Positions 16,505-26,259 are shown, numbered from the stretch's first letter. The stretch: 64,000 nt of DNA from Ensifer sp. BR816 (GCF_000378985.1 NZ_KB905370.1:5640799-5704798), one strand, 5' to 3'. Notes: generated by a model from the letters alone, not told the origin. Numbers and translations are program-made.

Positions 16505-17374
16505 CTAGGCGGACAGCCAGTCGTTGAAGGCAAGCGCAGACGGCGTTCCCGTCGAAATAGAAAGCTCGTAGGCTCCGACGATCGGATTGATGCCGGGGCA
16601 CAAGGCGATCAACTGACCTTCCCGCAATTCCCGCTCGATCAGCGAGGGACTCGCCTGGCCGATGCCGAGGCCGGAGATGCAGGCGTCGATCGATGCCTCG
16701 TCCGTGTCGAAGGCGATGCTGCCGCCGCGCGCTTTGAACGGCAACTGCGCCGCACCGCACCAGCGTTGCCACGACCAGGCATCCGCCGTGTCGAGCAGGA
16801 GCGGCAGATCAAGGAGATCCTGCGGTTGGACGTGGGGCCCTGAACCACCGGCGAGCAGTGGCGAGCAGACGGCGATCGACCTGTCGAGCAGGAAGGCGGC
16901 GGGGAAGTCGGCTTCCATCGTGCCGCGCCTATAGGTGATGACGACATCGGGCACGCCGGTCGCCCCGAGCGCCAGCGACTGGATGCTGAGATCGACATTC
17001 GGGTTTTCCTGACGGTACGAGCCGAGCCGCGGAATGAGCCAGCGCCGCGCCAACGTGATTGGCGCCTGTATGACCAGAGTTGCCCGGTCGGGCTGCAGCG
17101 CCCGTGTACCGTTTTCGATCGTTGCAAGAGCGGCGCTGACATGTGCCAGATATTGCCGCCCGGACTCCGTCAGCGAGATTGCATTGTGGCCGCGATGGAA
17201 GAGTGAGACGCCAAGTGCATCCTCCAGCGACTTGATCTGTCTGCTGATCGCGCCGGGCGTGAGGTTCATCTCGCGGGCCGTGAGCGTCAGGCTGCCGGTG
17301 CGCGCGGCGCTCGCGAAGGCCGGCAGGGTTGCGAGCGGAGGCAATTTGAAACGCTGCGTTTGAGAATTTCTCAT
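16505..17374 (-). CDS. LysR-family regulator (GcvA-like)
   Basis: A 289-residue LysR regulator. The N-terminal winged HTH reads LPAFASAARTGSLTLTAREMNLTPGAISRQIKSLE with LGVSLFHR, close to the GcvA/AmpR branch, and the C-terminal effector domain contains WLIPRLGSYRQENP and VVITYRRG. The ATG at 17374 is used; a TTG nine codons upstream is also possible. It is divergent from the siderophore importer operon (238-base gap) and could regulate it, though LysR control of iron uptake is not usual, so this is only positional inference. Confidence 0.9.
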   Translation of the reverse strand: MRNSQTQRFKLPPLATLPAFASAARTGSLTLTAREMNLTPGAISRQIKSLEDALGVSLFHRGHNAISLTESGRQYLAHVSAALATIENGTRALQPDRATLVIQAPITLARRWLIPRLGSYRQENPNVDLSIQSLALGATGVPDVVITYRRGTMEADFPAAFLLDRSIAVCSPLLAGGSGPHVQPQDLLDLPLLLDTADAWSWQRWCGAAQLPFKARGGSIAFDTDEASIDACISGLGIGQASPSLIERELREGQLIALCPGINPIVGAYELSISTGTPSALAFNDWLSA

Positions 17375-17612
17375 GCCGGCCTGAAAATCTTTCGCTTGCA
17401 ATTAAGTTGACTATGACTATCCAGATTTCAGCCCGACAGCAACTGATAACTGGAACTCGCCTGCTTTGAAGCCCGTACAGGAGATCGCGCATTTACTCGA
17501 CGGACGCTTGCGCCCCACGCGTGCCGCAGGGTCAGATTGCGCGTCACGCAAGCGCAGCCCGTCCGACCAAGCAATCCACTAATTCAAGAATTCCCATCCG
17601 GAGTGACCGTTC

Positions 17613-18611
17613 ATGTTCCCGAGCCCCGCCAAAATTAAGAATCGCGCCGTTCTCGGTCGGTTTCTTGCCGCAAGCCTTGCGCTGTCCGCATGTATTGCAA
17701 GTCAAGCGCGTGCCGAAGATGCGACCTTCAACGTCATTGACGACCGCGGCGTTGCCGTCTCGGTTCCGGCCAAGCCGAAGCGGATCGCGTCTGTCTCTTA
17801 TTTTGCCGCGGATGTGGCGCTTGCGCTGGGCATCAAGCCGGTCGCCGCTACCTACATGGTCGAAGGCCGAAGCCCCGATTTCTTCGGCGGCCATCTCGAC
17901 GCGGTGAAGCAGATCGGTCAACGGGCGACACCCAATCTCGAACTGCTTGCCGAGGCAAAGCCGGACGTAACCGTCGCGATCCGCCGCTATACGGAAGGCA
18001 ATGCCGACCAGTATCAGAAGATCGCCCCCTATCTTGCCTACAGCCTCGAGCTCTTTGCCGATAGCGACCGGACCATCGGCCAGCTCGCGACCATTCTTGG
18101 CGAAACCAAGCGCGGGCAGGAATTGAACGCTCAATTCAAGGCAGATCTGGCGGCCTTCGCTGAAAAGGCGCCGAAGGACAAGCACCCGCGCTTCGTCGTG
18201 ATGTGGGGCGGCGACACGCCATGGGTTTTCCGTTCAGAAAACATGACGGCCGCGATACTCGTCGCCCTCGGTGCGGAAAACATTGCCGGGCAGAACCCCA
18301 CCCCGTCGGTTCCGGACAATTGGGGCATGGAGATGAGCCTCGAAACCATGCTGGAAAAGGATCCGGAAGTCATCTTCGTCTATGACTACGGTCCGGATCG
18401 TCCGCATGAAAACAACCCCATTTGGCAGCAGCTCTCGGCCGTCAAGAACGGGCGCGTCCACTATGTCGCCGATCACTGGGTCGAGGCGCATGGACCGATT
18501 GCCCGCGAGATGGTCCTGCGCGAGGCAGCGCATCTTCTATATCCGGATGTCTTCCCGGCCATCGACGTCAAGGTCGAGGCCCGCAAGATGATCCCTGCGA
18601 CCGTCAACTGA
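17613..18611 (+). CDS. Iron-siderophore ABC transporter binding protein
   Basis: A 332-residue binding protein of the FepB/FhuD type (TroA-like fold, long central helix). The signal region ends with ASQARAEDATF, and an LSAC sequence within it could instead serve as a lipobox, so lipoprotein or periplasmic form is undecided. Body motifs PKRIASVSYFAADVALALG, LEKDPEVIFVYDY and a C-terminal VEAHGPIAREMVL fit ferric-siderophore or haem binding. It is the first gene of an operon with a MATE exporter, two FecCD permeases and an ATPase, the MATE gene following after 19 bases. Confidence 0.88.
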   Translation: MFPSPAKIKNRAVLGRFLAASLALSACIASQARAEDATFNVIDDRGVAVSVPAKPKRIASVSYFAADVALALGIKPVAATYMVEGRSPDFFGGHLDAVKQIGQRATPNLELLAEAKPDVTVAIRRYTEGNADQYQKIAPYLAYSLELFADSDRTIGQLATILGETKRGQELNAQFKADLAAFAEKAPKDKHPRFVVMWGGDTPWVFRSENMTAAILVALGAENIAGQNPTPSVPDNWGMEMSLETMLEKDPEVIFVYDYGPDRPHENNPIWQQLSAVKNGRVHYVADHWVEAHGPIAREMVLREAAHLLYPDVFPAIDVKVEARKMIPATVN

Positions 18612-18630
18612 TCAGTCGGCGGCCGCGAAA

Positions 18631-20007
18631 GTGGCCGTCAAAACGGATATGCCTGCCGTGTCGCTTTCCCGTCCCACCTTCGCCCAGGCGCGCCGCATCG
18701 GCGCGCTCGCGATGCCATTGTCCGCCGTACAACTGGCCCAGGTTGCCATTTCCACCACGGACATGATCATGTTGGGCTGGGTGGGCGACACGGCGCTGGC
18801 GGCCGGCGCGCTCGGCTTCACTCTGTTCAATCTGCTCCGAACGATGGGCTTCGGCCTCGTCGTCGGCACGTCCAATCTTGTTGCGGAGACGAGCCGCGCC
18901 GGCATGTTCCGAGCGCATCTTCTCGCGGGGCTCGCCATCGCGACGGGTGCCGCCGCGATAGGTGCGTTGGTTCTGGCTTTCGGCGGGCTTCTTCTTCCCT
19001 GGTTCGGGCAGGACGAGGATGTTGCAGAATTCGCGGCGCGCTACCTTCTCTTCGTGGCGCCGGGGCTGTTCCCCTTGTTCTGGTTCTACGCCTACCGTGG
19101 CGTCGTCGTTGGCGGGCGGCGCGCCAATCTGCTGCTTCTGATCACCCTCGGCACGGTTGTGGCAAACGCCGTGCTTGACTACGGTTTCCTGTTCGGCGCA
19201 TTCGGCTTGCCCCCGCTCGGTGTTCCTGGTGTCGCCGCGTCGAGCTCGATTTCCTATCTGTTGCAATTCGTCGCGATCGCGTCGGTCACCCACGGTACGA
19301 CGCGTTTCATCCGGGAGAAATCTGCAGCCGAGATCGGATCGGCGTTGAGGCGCATTCTGAAGATCGGCGTGCCAACTGCGGGCTCTTATGCCTCCGAGGC
19401 GGGATTCACCACGCTGATCGCCCTCATGGCAGGGACCTACGGGGCGGCCGCGCTCGCGGCGCACGCGGCCGTCAGCCAGGTCATCTATGTCGTTTTCATG
19501 CTGTCGATCGGCCTTTCGCACGCCACATCCATCGGGGTTAGCGAGGCGATCGGTGCGCGCGACGGCGCGGCCGCGCTTGGGGCCGGCCGCAGCGGCCTCT
19601 GTCTTGGACTTGCGGTGGTTTCGGCCTTTTCGGTCCTGTTACTGCTTTTCCCATCCGATGTATCGGCGCTCTTCTCGATAGCGGCGGAACGCGACGCTGG
19701 TCTGCATGAAATCGCAACCGGGCTTGTCTTCGCAGCGGCGCTTTTTCAGATCTTCGATTTCCTGCAGAACATCGGCATCGGCGCGGTGCGAGGCATCGGC
19801 CGCGCCGGGCAGGGGTTCTGGATCACCATCGGTAGCTACTGGATCGTTGGAGCCCCGATAGCCTGGCTGGTGGGCTTCCATCTCTACGCGGGCGTGCTCG
19901 GCGTCTGGATTGGCATGGGTGCGGGACTGGCCGCGGCAGCCACGGGCATGGTGCTGCTGTTCGAGCGGGGCGTCGCTCCCGCTGCCGTTGCGGAGCCGGC
20001 GCGATGA
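18631..20007 (+). CDS. MATE-family exporter within a siderophore import operon
   Basis: A 458-residue twelve-helix MATE (multi antimicrobial extrusion) transporter, sodium- or proton-driven, in the inner membrane. It begins with a GTG at 18631, with an ATG six codons later as the alternative start; family pattern IGALAMPLSAVQLAQVAISTTDMIMLGWVG marks the first helices. It sits between the binding protein and permease genes of an iron-siderophore importer and overlaps the first permease by ATGA, so it is plainly part of the operon. It could export a siderophore or recycle a used one; this is inference. Confidence 0.9.
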   Translation: MAVKTDMPAVSLSRPTFAQARRIGALAMPLSAVQLAQVAISTTDMIMLGWVGDTALAAGALGFTLFNLLRTMGFGLVVGTSNLVAETSRAGMFRAHLLAGLAIATGAAAIGALVLAFGGLLLPWFGQDEDVAEFAARYLLFVAPGLFPLFWFYAYRGVVVGGRRANLLLLITLGTVVANAVLDYGFLFGAFGLPPLGVPGVAASSSISYLLQFVAIASVTHGTTRFIREKSAAEIGSALRRILKIGVPTAGSYASEAGFTTLIALMAGTYGAAALAAHAAVSQVIYVVFMLSIGLSHATSIGVSEAIGARDGAAALGAGRSGLCLGLAVVSAFSVLLLLFPSDVSALFSIAAERDAGLHEIATGLVFAAALFQIFDFLQNIGIGAVRGIGRAGQGFWITIGSYWIVGAPIAWLVGFHLYAGVLGVWIGMGAGLAAAATGMVLLFERGVAPAAVAEPAR

Positions 20008-21014
20008 GCCTCTCTTCTCGCTCAGCCTTCTTGACTGTGATCATCTCGGCAGCTGCCTTTGCTGTTGCGGTGCTCGGTCTGCTGATCGGCGCAAAGCCGA
20101 TGACGCTGGCAGAGGCTTTGACGGCGCTCGCCTCGCCCAACCAGGGAACTGACGGCATCATCGTCTGGACCCTCCGCATGCCGCGCAGCATAGCCGCCTT
20201 TCTTGCCGGCGGCGCGCTGGCGGTTTCCGGGTTTCTTCTGCAGTCGATCACCAGGAACCCGCTCGCCGCACCCGACCTGACCGGTGTTTCGTCCGGCGCC
20301 GTTGCGGCGATCGTCAGCACTTTCGTCTTCTTGCCGGCCATTTCCTCCTTCTACTATCCGGCAATCGGCATGGCCGGCGGGCTCGCGGCAGCCTCCATGA
20401 CGGTCTGGGTTGCGCGCGGCGGTCGTGCCTCGGCCCTTCACACGGCGCTCGGAGGCATCACAGTCGCCCTGTTCCTCAACGCGATCACGACCTACGTGCT
20501 CCTCAGGGGCGGTCCGCAGTCGCCCTCGGTGCTGTTCTGGCTGTCGGGAGGTTTTCAGGGCAGGTCCTGGCCGCAGATCATGTACATGCTGCCCTGGATA
20601 ATTTCAGGCCTGGCGGTGGCGCTCGCCAGTCACCGGGTACTCGGCGTGTTGGCGCTCGGAGACGAGGTCGCTGCAGGCATGGGCGTCAATCTCTCGGTCT
20701 GGAAGTCGCTCCTGATGCTCGCAGCCATCGGGCTTGTGGCCGGGGTCACACCGGTCGCGGGACCGGTCGCCTTCGTCGGGCTGGCGGCGCCGCATCTCGT
20801 AAGGCTCCTGCATCCGAGGGATAGCTTCTGGTCGCTCATGCTCAACATCGCGATCGGCGGCGGCTTGCTCGTGACGGCCGATGTGCTGGCACGCTCGGTT
20901 GCGGCCCCACGTGAGATCCCGGTCAGCATATTCACTGCGTTGATCGGCGGTCCGATTTTTATCTATCTGGCGCAGCGCCGTGAGACCTCTATGGGCAGGG
21001 GAGCGCTCGCATGA
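20004..21014 (+). CDS. FecCD-type iron-siderophore permease 1
   Basis: A 336-residue inner membrane permease of the BtuC/FecCD family with about ten helices. It carries the family segments RMPRSIAAFLAGGALAVSG, LLQSITRNPLAAPDLTGVSSGA and the coupling region GPVAFVGLAAPHLVR that contacts the ATPase. It overlaps the MATE gene upstream and permease 2 downstream by 4 bases each, so all should be translated in step. It forms the channel together with permease 2. Confidence 0.94.
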   Translation: MSLSSRSAFLTVIISAAAFAVAVLGLLIGAKPMTLAEALTALASPNQGTDGIIVWTLRMPRSIAAFLAGGALAVSGFLLQSITRNPLAAPDLTGVSSGAVAAIVSTFVFLPAISSFYYPAIGMAGGLAAASMTVWVARGGRASALHTALGGITVALFLNAITTYVLLRGGPQSPSVLFWLSGGFQGRSWPQIMYMLPWIISGLAVALASHRVLGVLALGDEVAAGMGVNLSVWKSLLMLAAIGLVAGVTPVAGPVAFVGLAAPHLVRLLHPRDSFWSLMLNIAIGGGLLVTADVLARSVAAPREIPVSIFTALIGGPIFIYLAQRRETSMGRGALA

Positions 21015-22048
21015 CCCTCGCTACCGCCGCCGCTGCAAGGCCTTTCACCGGCAAGCAGATCGCCGGCCTGACCCTCGGAGCAATCGGCCTCATTCTTCTT
21101 TCGGTCTTCTTTGGTGTCGTCGACCTGCCCGCGGCGGAGATCATGGCGGTACTGACCGGCCATGGATCTGACCAGGGCAATCTCATCATCGCCACGATCC
21201 GCATACCGAGGATCGCAACCGGGATACTCGCGGGCATGCATTTCGCCGTTGCCGGCGTGTTGCTGCAATCGATCACCCGCAATCCGCTTGCAGACCCGAC
21301 GATCATGGGAATATCGCAGGGTGCGACCCTCGCCGTGACGGTCTTCCTGTTCTTTGCCGTTTACCGTTTGAACTCGGACTCCAACACGCTTTACGCTTTG
21401 CCTGTCGGCTGGCTGCCACTTGTAGGATGCGGAGGCGGGCTTTTCGGCGGAGTGCTGATCTATGCCCTGGCACTCGGCAAGGGCTTGAGCGCGTTGCGGC
21501 TGACGCTGTGCGGCATTGCGATCGGAGCCTTCCTGCACGCGATCGCCATGGGGATCGTCGTTGGCTGGGGCAGCGCCCGAATAGAGATCGTCATGCAATG
21601 GCTTGCGGGCAGTCTCTATGCCCGAGGCTGGGAGCATGTATTGTTTCTCCTGCCATTCACGATCGTCGGATTCCTGGCTCTCCCATTCGTGGTCGGGCCC
21701 CTGGCAATGTTACGGTTCGAGGAGGACGCCGCCCGCTCCTTCGGCCTCTCTTACCGCCGGTGGTTCAGCCTCGTGTTGGCAATCGCCAGCATGTTGGCGG
21801 CGAGTGCGGTCGGCGCGGTCGGCCCGCTGATCTTCGTCGGGCTCGTGGTGCCGCACCTGGCGCGCTTCGTTGCGGGCCGGCATTTCCATCTCGTCCTGCC
21901 GCTTGCCGCCCTTATCGGTGCGGCGCTGGTAACGGCGGCCGATCTTGCCGGGCGCCTGATCGGTGGCCCCGAGGAAATTCCGATCGGCGTCGTCACCGCC
22001 TTTGCCGGTGCCCCCATTCTCCTTATCCTGTTGCGACGCCACCAGTGA
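21011..22048 (+). CDS. FecCD-type iron-siderophore permease 2
   Basis: A 345-residue FecCD/BtuC family permease, paralogue of the gene before it (FAVAGVLLQSITRNPLADP, GPLIFVGLVVPHLARF, EEIPIGVVTAFAGAP). Two different permeases point to a heterodimeric channel, as in FecCD or FepDG. It is followed after 8 bases by the ATPase gene. The N-terminus has an extra basic stretch before the first helix. Confidence 0.94.
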   Translation: MTLATAAAARPFTGKQIAGLTLGAIGLILLSVFFGVVDLPAAEIMAVLTGHGSDQGNLIIATIRIPRIATGILAGMHFAVAGVLLQSITRNPLADPTIMGISQGATLAVTVFLFFAVYRLNSDSNTLYALPVGWLPLVGCGGGLFGGVLIYALALGKGLSALRLTLCGIAIGAFLHAIAMGIVVGWGSARIEIVMQWLAGSLYARGWEHVLFLLPFTIVGFLALPFVVGPLAMLRFEEDAARSFGLSYRRWFSLVLAIASMLAASAVGAVGPLIFVGLVVPHLARFVAGRHFHLVLPLAALIGAALVTAADLAGRLIGGPEEIPIGVVTAFAGAPILLILLRRHQ

Positions 22049-22056
22049 GGACTGCG

Positions 22057-22905
22057 ATGCTCCTGTCCGCAAGAAAGATCACGGTTCGATATGGCGAGCT
22101 GACCGCGCTCAGCGACTTTTCTATCGATGTCGCTCCCGGCGAGATCATCGCGCTCATCGGCCCGAACGGCTCCGGCAAGAGCACGGCGCTCCATGCTCTT
22201 GCCGGCCTCAACCGGCCCTCGTCGGGAAGCACTATGATCGAGGGCCGCACCGTCGGCCAGTGGACGAGACGGGAACTGGCGAAAAGATTGTCCTTCCTGC
22301 CGCAAGCGCCGCTGTCACCGGAGAGCATGACGGTGGAACAGCTCGCGCGGCAGGGGCGCTTTGCCCATCTGGGTCTCTTCGCCGGCTTCTCCTCCCGGGA
22401 TCAGCAGGCGGTTTCGTGGGCATTGGAGCAGACGGGGTTGGGTGAGCTTGCCGAGCGGCGGCTCGACGCGCTCTCCGGCGGCGAACGGCAGCGTGCCTGG
22501 ATCGCCGCGGCGCTGGCCCAGGAAGCGCGGATACTCCTTCTCGATGAGCCGACTTCCTTCCTCGACATCGGTCATCAGGTCGAGGTGCTCGAGCTGCTTT
22601 GCCGGCTCGCGCGGGAACGCAAGGTCGCGGTCGTCCTCTCCATTCACGATCTCAACCACGCGATGGCTATCGCCGATCGGATCGTGCTCATGACCGGCGG
22701 CGAGATACGCTACAGCGGTGATGCCGTCGCACTTGCGCGCAGCGGGTTGGTCGAAAAGGCCTTCCAGGTCGAAGGTGAATTCATCCTTGCGCCCGCTGAC
22801 GGTAGCCCGCCTCATTTCCAGGTGCGGATCGCGGCCCGGAATGCGTCAGCCGCGGGCTGCACGAGAGGTTCGGTCGTCCGGCCGGTCAGGCTTGGAGGCG
22901 GCTGA
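22057..22905 (+). CDS. Iron-siderophore ABC transporter ATPase
   Basis: A 282-residue ATPase of the FepC/FecE type. It has Walker A GPNGSGKST (about residues 37-45), signature LSGGERQR, Walker B ILLLDEPTSFLD and the switch His in SIHDLNH. It energises import by the two permeases. The ATG at 22057 was chosen 8 bases after permease 2; a longer reading through permease 2 in another frame is not coding. The C-terminus is somewhat longer than usual and overlaps the convergent hydrolase by 20 bases. Confidence 0.94.
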   Translation: MLLSARKITVRYGELTALSDFSIDVAPGEIIALIGPNGSGKSTALHALAGLNRPSSGSTMIEGRTVGQWTRRELAKRLSFLPQAPLSPESMTVEQLARQGRFAHLGLFAGFSSRDQQAVSWALEQTGLGELAERRLDALSGGERQRAWIAAALAQEARILLLDEPTSFLDIGHQVEVLELLCRLARERKVAVVLSIHDLNHAMAIADRIVLMTGGEIRYSGDAVALARSGLVEKAFQVEGEFILAPADGSPPHFQVRIAARNASAAGCTRGSVVRPVRLGGG

Positions 22906-23440
22906 GGAACTGGGCGAAGACCATCGTGCCCTCCGGCCACGGCCCGTGGCCGGATTCGGCATTGATGTGCCCCGCATCGCCGGCATCGACGAGAAGCGAT
23001 CCCCAGGCATTGGCGATGTCGCCCGCCTGCTCGTAGGAGCCGAACGGATCGTTGCGGCTGGCGATCACCAAAGATGGGAACGGCAACGGGTCGCGTGGAT
23101 ATGGTCCGAAGGTCATCAGATGCTTCGGGCGAATATTGGGGTTGGCGACGTCGGGCGGGGCGACAAGAAAGCCGCCGGCGATCTTCTTCTTGCAATGCGG
23201 AAGCGCGTGAACGGCTGTGGCGATCCCCAGCGAATGGGCGATGATCACGACCGGTTTCGTTGCGGCATTCACCTCCTCGATCATGCGCGCCACCCAATCG
23301 TCGCGCACCGGCTTCGACCATTCTGCCTGCACGACGCGGCGCGCGGTCGACAGTTTGCGCTCCCACCGGCTTTGCCAATGGTCGGGGCCGGAATTGGTAT
23401 AGCCCGGAACGATCAGGATATGTGCTTCTGAAACCTTCAT
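22886..23440 (-). CDS. RBBP9/YdeN-type alpha/beta hydrolase
   Basis: A 184-residue serine hydrolase of the RBBP9/YdeN family. The nucleophile elbow is AHSLG (about residue 72), the opening reads ILIVPGYTNSGPDHWQSRWE, the acid is in ASRNDPF, and the His is in AGHINAESGHGPWPEG, all signature segments of the family. Substrate unknown. The ATG at 23440 was chosen because it begins right before the first strand. Convergent with the iron ABC operon, it has no obvious partner. Confidence 0.9.
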   Translation of the reverse strand: MKVSEAHILIVPGYTNSGPDHWQSRWERKLSTARRVVQAEWSKPVRDDWVARMIEEVNAATKPVVIIAHSLGIATAVHALPHCKKKIAGGFLVAPPDVANPNIRPKHLMTFGPYPRDPLPFPSLVIASRNDPFGSYEQAGDIANAWGSLLVDAGDAGHINAESGHGPWPEGTMVFAQFLSRLQA

Positions 23441-23601
23441 GATCGCCGCGATTTGGCGACGAAAAGAGCCGAAGTCAAGGCGGAGGCGACAAGGGTTGCA
23501 TTTTCTGTATAATCCGAGATGGCGGTCGCGGTTCGCACGGCCATTTTTTTCGCCGCCGCTGCGGATCCATGGCTGCTCTGGTTCGTTGAGGAGTGTGAGC
23601 C

Positions 23602-24411
23602 ATGACAACCTTCCATGTCCTCTCGGGGGCGAACGACGGTGTCGTTCATCCCGAGATACGAAAGATTGGCATTGCAGATGTGTTCGATGCGCTGCGTCGC
23701 GGGTTGGATGACTTCCGCGAGAAGCCGTCGCATTATGTCTTTCTGTGTCTCATTTATCCTGTTGCCGGCCTCGTGCTGATGACCTGGAGCGCGGGCGCGA
23801 ACATGCTGCCCTTGCTCTATCCGCTCGCATCCGGCTTTGCCCTCATCGGGCCTGTCGCGGCCATCGGTCTCTATGAGATCAGCCGACGCCGCGAACTCGG
23901 CATGGACGCCTCCTGGCCGCATGCGCTGCGGCTGCACCGCAACCCGGCAATTCCATCGATCCTGGCGGTGGCGGCCCTATTGTTCGTCATTTTCGTCATC
24001 TGGCTCCTGGTCGCCCAGGGCCTTTACATAACGATGTTCGGTGCAGCGCCGCCGAATTCCATCGCCGAATTCTGGAATGGCGTCATCAGTACCGATCAGG
24101 GCTGGAACCTGATCCTTATCGGCAATGCGGTCGGGTTCGTTTTTGCGGTGATCGTGCTGTCGATCAGCGTCGTCACCTTCCCGTTGCTCCTCGACAGGGA
24201 TGTCGGTGCCTTTACGGCAATCGAGACTTCGGTACGGGCGACACTCGCCAATCCGGTGCCGGTCGCCTTGTGGGGGCTCATCATTGCCGGTGGCCTGCTG
24301 ATCGGGTCGATCCCGGTCTTCGTCGGCTTGGCCGTGATCATGCCGATCTTCGGCCATGCCACCTGGCATCTCTATCGCAAGATGGTGGAGCCAGCCCAGC
24401 CGATCCGTTAG
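23602..24411 (+). CDS. DUF2189 integral membrane protein
   Basis: A 269-residue protein with six predicted membrane helices, matching the DUF2189 family: VFDALRRGLDDFREKPSHYVFLCL at the start, PLLYPLASGFALIGPVAAIGLYEISRRRELG in the middle and PIFGHATWHLYRKMV at the end. Function unknown; in rhizobia and other alphaproteobacteria it is usually a single gene. A good GTGTGAG-type lead but no strong SD is visible before the ATG. Divergent from the hydrolase by 161 bases. Confidence 0.85.
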   Translation: MTTFHVLSGANDGVVHPEIRKIGIADVFDALRRGLDDFREKPSHYVFLCLIYPVAGLVLMTWSAGANMLPLLYPLASGFALIGPVAAIGLYEISRRRELGMDASWPHALRLHRNPAIPSILAVAALLFVIFVIWLLVAQGLYITMFGAAPPNSIAEFWNGVISTDQGWNLILIGNAVGFVFAVIVLSISVVTFPLLLDRDVGAFTAIETSVRATLANPVPVALWGLIIAGGLLIGSIPVFVGLAVIMPIFGHATWHLYRKMVEPAQPIR

Positions 24412-24457
24412 ACGGTCAACCGCGCGGCCGGCCATGGGTCGGCCGCCGTTTGCCCGG

Positions 24458-24763
24458 CTATCGGAAGAATTTGTAGTAGGACCTGATTTGCGCGGCCGTG
24501 TTCGACGACAGCTTGAGCTTGATGCCGATCTTGTCGCCGCGGCTCCAGCGCACCATACCGGTGAGGAAACCGAGTTCCTCGCTGCGGATCGTCACTTCCT
24601 GACCCGTCCTGGCGCCGATATCGAACAGCAGCTGAAAGCAGATGCCCTCGTCGGAAAGATCCTTCACGACGCCGTTGCTTGAGCCCGTCTTGCATGTGAC
24701 CGTGCCGGTTATCTTCGTGTCAGTGCGGGCGGACACGCGCTGAACGCTCTCCTTGATCGCCAT
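24458..24763 (-). CDS. PilZ-domain c-di-GMP receptor
   Basis: A 101-residue stand-alone PilZ domain. Both c-di-GMP binding motifs are present: RVSAR (RxxxR, about residues 9-13) and DLSDEG (DxSxxG). This is a cytoplasmic effector that responds to cyclic di-GMP, often in motility or polysaccharide control. The ATG at 24763 was chosen because GAGGGA precedes it by five bases; a start at 24802 would add 13 residues. The GGDEF protein at 42829-44025 could be one source of the signal, though they are not linked. Confidence 0.85.
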   Translation of the reverse strand: MAIKESVQRVSARTDTKITGTVTCKTGSSNGVVKDLSDEGICFQLLFDIGARTGQEVTIRSEELGFLTGMVRWSRGDKIGIKLKLSSNTAAQIRSYYKFFR

Positions 24764-24883
24764 GGCTCCCTCGAAACTATTGTTACGAGGTGCAGATTCC
24801 ATGCGGGCGCTGAAGGGCCTGCTAAGAAAATTGCCCGCATTTGAAGCAAGCGCTCAAATGCGGGTCAATTCGAAGGCGGCGGT

Positions 24884-26191
24884 TCAGACCGTACCGAAAA
24901 CCCGGCGGAAAATCGTATCGACGTGCTTGGTGTGATAGCCGAGATCGAACTTCTCGCGGATATCCTCTTCCGAGAGTGCTGCGCGCACTTCCTGGTCCGC
25001 CAGCAGTTCCTCGAGGAAGTCCTTGCCTTCCTCCCACACCTTCATCGCATTGCGCTGAACGAGGCGATAGGCGTCTTCGCGGGACGTGCCGGCCTGGGTG
25101 AGGGCGAGCAGCACCCGTTGCGAATGAACGAGCCCGCGGAACTTGTTCATGTTTTTCATCATGTTGTCCGGGTAGACGAGGAGCTTGTCGATAACACCGG
25201 TCAGCCGCGCCAGCGCGAAATCGAGGGTCACCGTCGCGTCCGGTCCGATCATCCGTTCGACCGAGGAATGCGAGATATCGCGCTCGTGCCAAAGCGCAAC
25301 GTTCTCCATTGCCGGAACGGCGAAGGCACGGACCATGCGGGCAAGGCCCGTCAGGTTTTCGGTCAGCACCGGATTGCGCTTGTGCGGCATGGCCGAGGAA
25401 CCCTTCTGGCCGGGCGAGAAATACTCCTCCGCCTCCAGCACTTCGGTGCGTTGCAGGTGACGGATTTCCGTCGCAAGACGCTCGATCGACGAGGCGATGA
25501 CCCCGAGCGTGGCGAAGTACATAGCGTGGCGGTCGCGCGGGATCACCTGGGTGGAGACCGGTTCCGGCTTCAGGCCGAGCGCCGCCGCGACATGTTCCTC
25601 GACGTGGGGGTCGATGTTGGCGAAGGTGCCGACGGCACCGGAGATCGCGCAGGTGGCGATTTCTTCGCGGGCGGCGATAAGGCGCTCTTTGCAACGGTCG
25701 AATTCGGCGTAGGCGAGCGCCAGCTTGATGCCGAAAGTGGTGGGCTCCGCATGGATGCCGTGCGAGCGGCCGATCGTCACCGTGTCCTTGTGTTCGAAGG
25801 CGCGGCGCTTCAGCGCCTCGAGCAGCCGGTCGAGATCGGCAAGCAGGAGATCCGTGGCGCGGACGAGCTGCACGTTGAAGCAGGTATCGAGCACATCCGA
25901 CGACGTCATGCCCTGGTGCACGAAGCGGCTGTCCGGCCCAACGAATTCGGCAAGATGGGTGAGGAATGCTATGACGTCGTGCTTGGTGACCGCCTCGATC
26001 TCGTCGATGCGTGCCACATCGAACTTCGCCGCACCGCCCTTTTCCCAGATGGTCTTGGCCGCTTCCTTGGGGATCACGCCGATTTCGGCGAGAGCGTCGC
26101 AAGCGTGCGCCTCGATCTCGAACCAGATGCGGAACTTCGTTTCAGGCGACCAGATGGCCACCATTTCCGGCCGGGAGTAACGGGGGATCAT
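24884..26191 (-). CDS. purB: Adenylosuccinate lyase
   Basis: A 435-residue member of the fumarase/aspartase superfamily. The signature loop GSSAMPHKRNP lies at 264-274, with TSSDVLD near 96-102 and RSHGIHAEPTTFG near 142-154. It removes fumarate from SAICAR and adenylosuccinate in purine synthesis. Length and motifs are full, so the gene is intact. It is separated from the membrane protein gene upstream by 68 bases on the same strand, so they could share a transcript. Confidence 0.97.
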   Translation of the reverse strand: MIPRYSRPEMVAIWSPETKFRIWFEIEAHACDALAEIGVIPKEAAKTIWEKGGAAKFDVARIDEIEAVTKHDVIAFLTHLAEFVGPDSRFVHQGMTSSDVLDTCFNVQLVRATDLLLADLDRLLEALKRRAFEHKDTVTIGRSHGIHAEPTTFGIKLALAYAEFDRCKERLIAAREEIATCAISGAVGTFANIDPHVEEHVAAALGLKPEPVSTQVIPRDRHAMYFATLGVIASSIERLATEIRHLQRTEVLEAEEYFSPGQKGSSAMPHKRNPVLTENLTGLARMVRAFAVPAMENVALWHERDISHSSVERMIGPDATVTLDFALARLTGVIDKLLVYPDNMMKNMNKFRGLVHSQRVLLALTQAGTSREDAYRLVQRNAMKVWEEGKDFLEELLADQEVRAALSEEDIREKFDLGYHTKHVDTIFRRVFGTV

Positions 26192-26259
26192 GGGCTCTAG
26201 CTTTCATCGTCAGTGGAGGATGGCTGTGCCTCTATCAAAGATGGGACGGAAGCTCAACG

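Noticed and set aside
17402..17612. RirA-type iron box (TGA-N9-TCA) ahead of the siderophore importer
   Set aside because: A TGA...TCA pair near 17410 has a spacer of 11 rather than 9 bases, so it does not fit the known pattern well enough to report.
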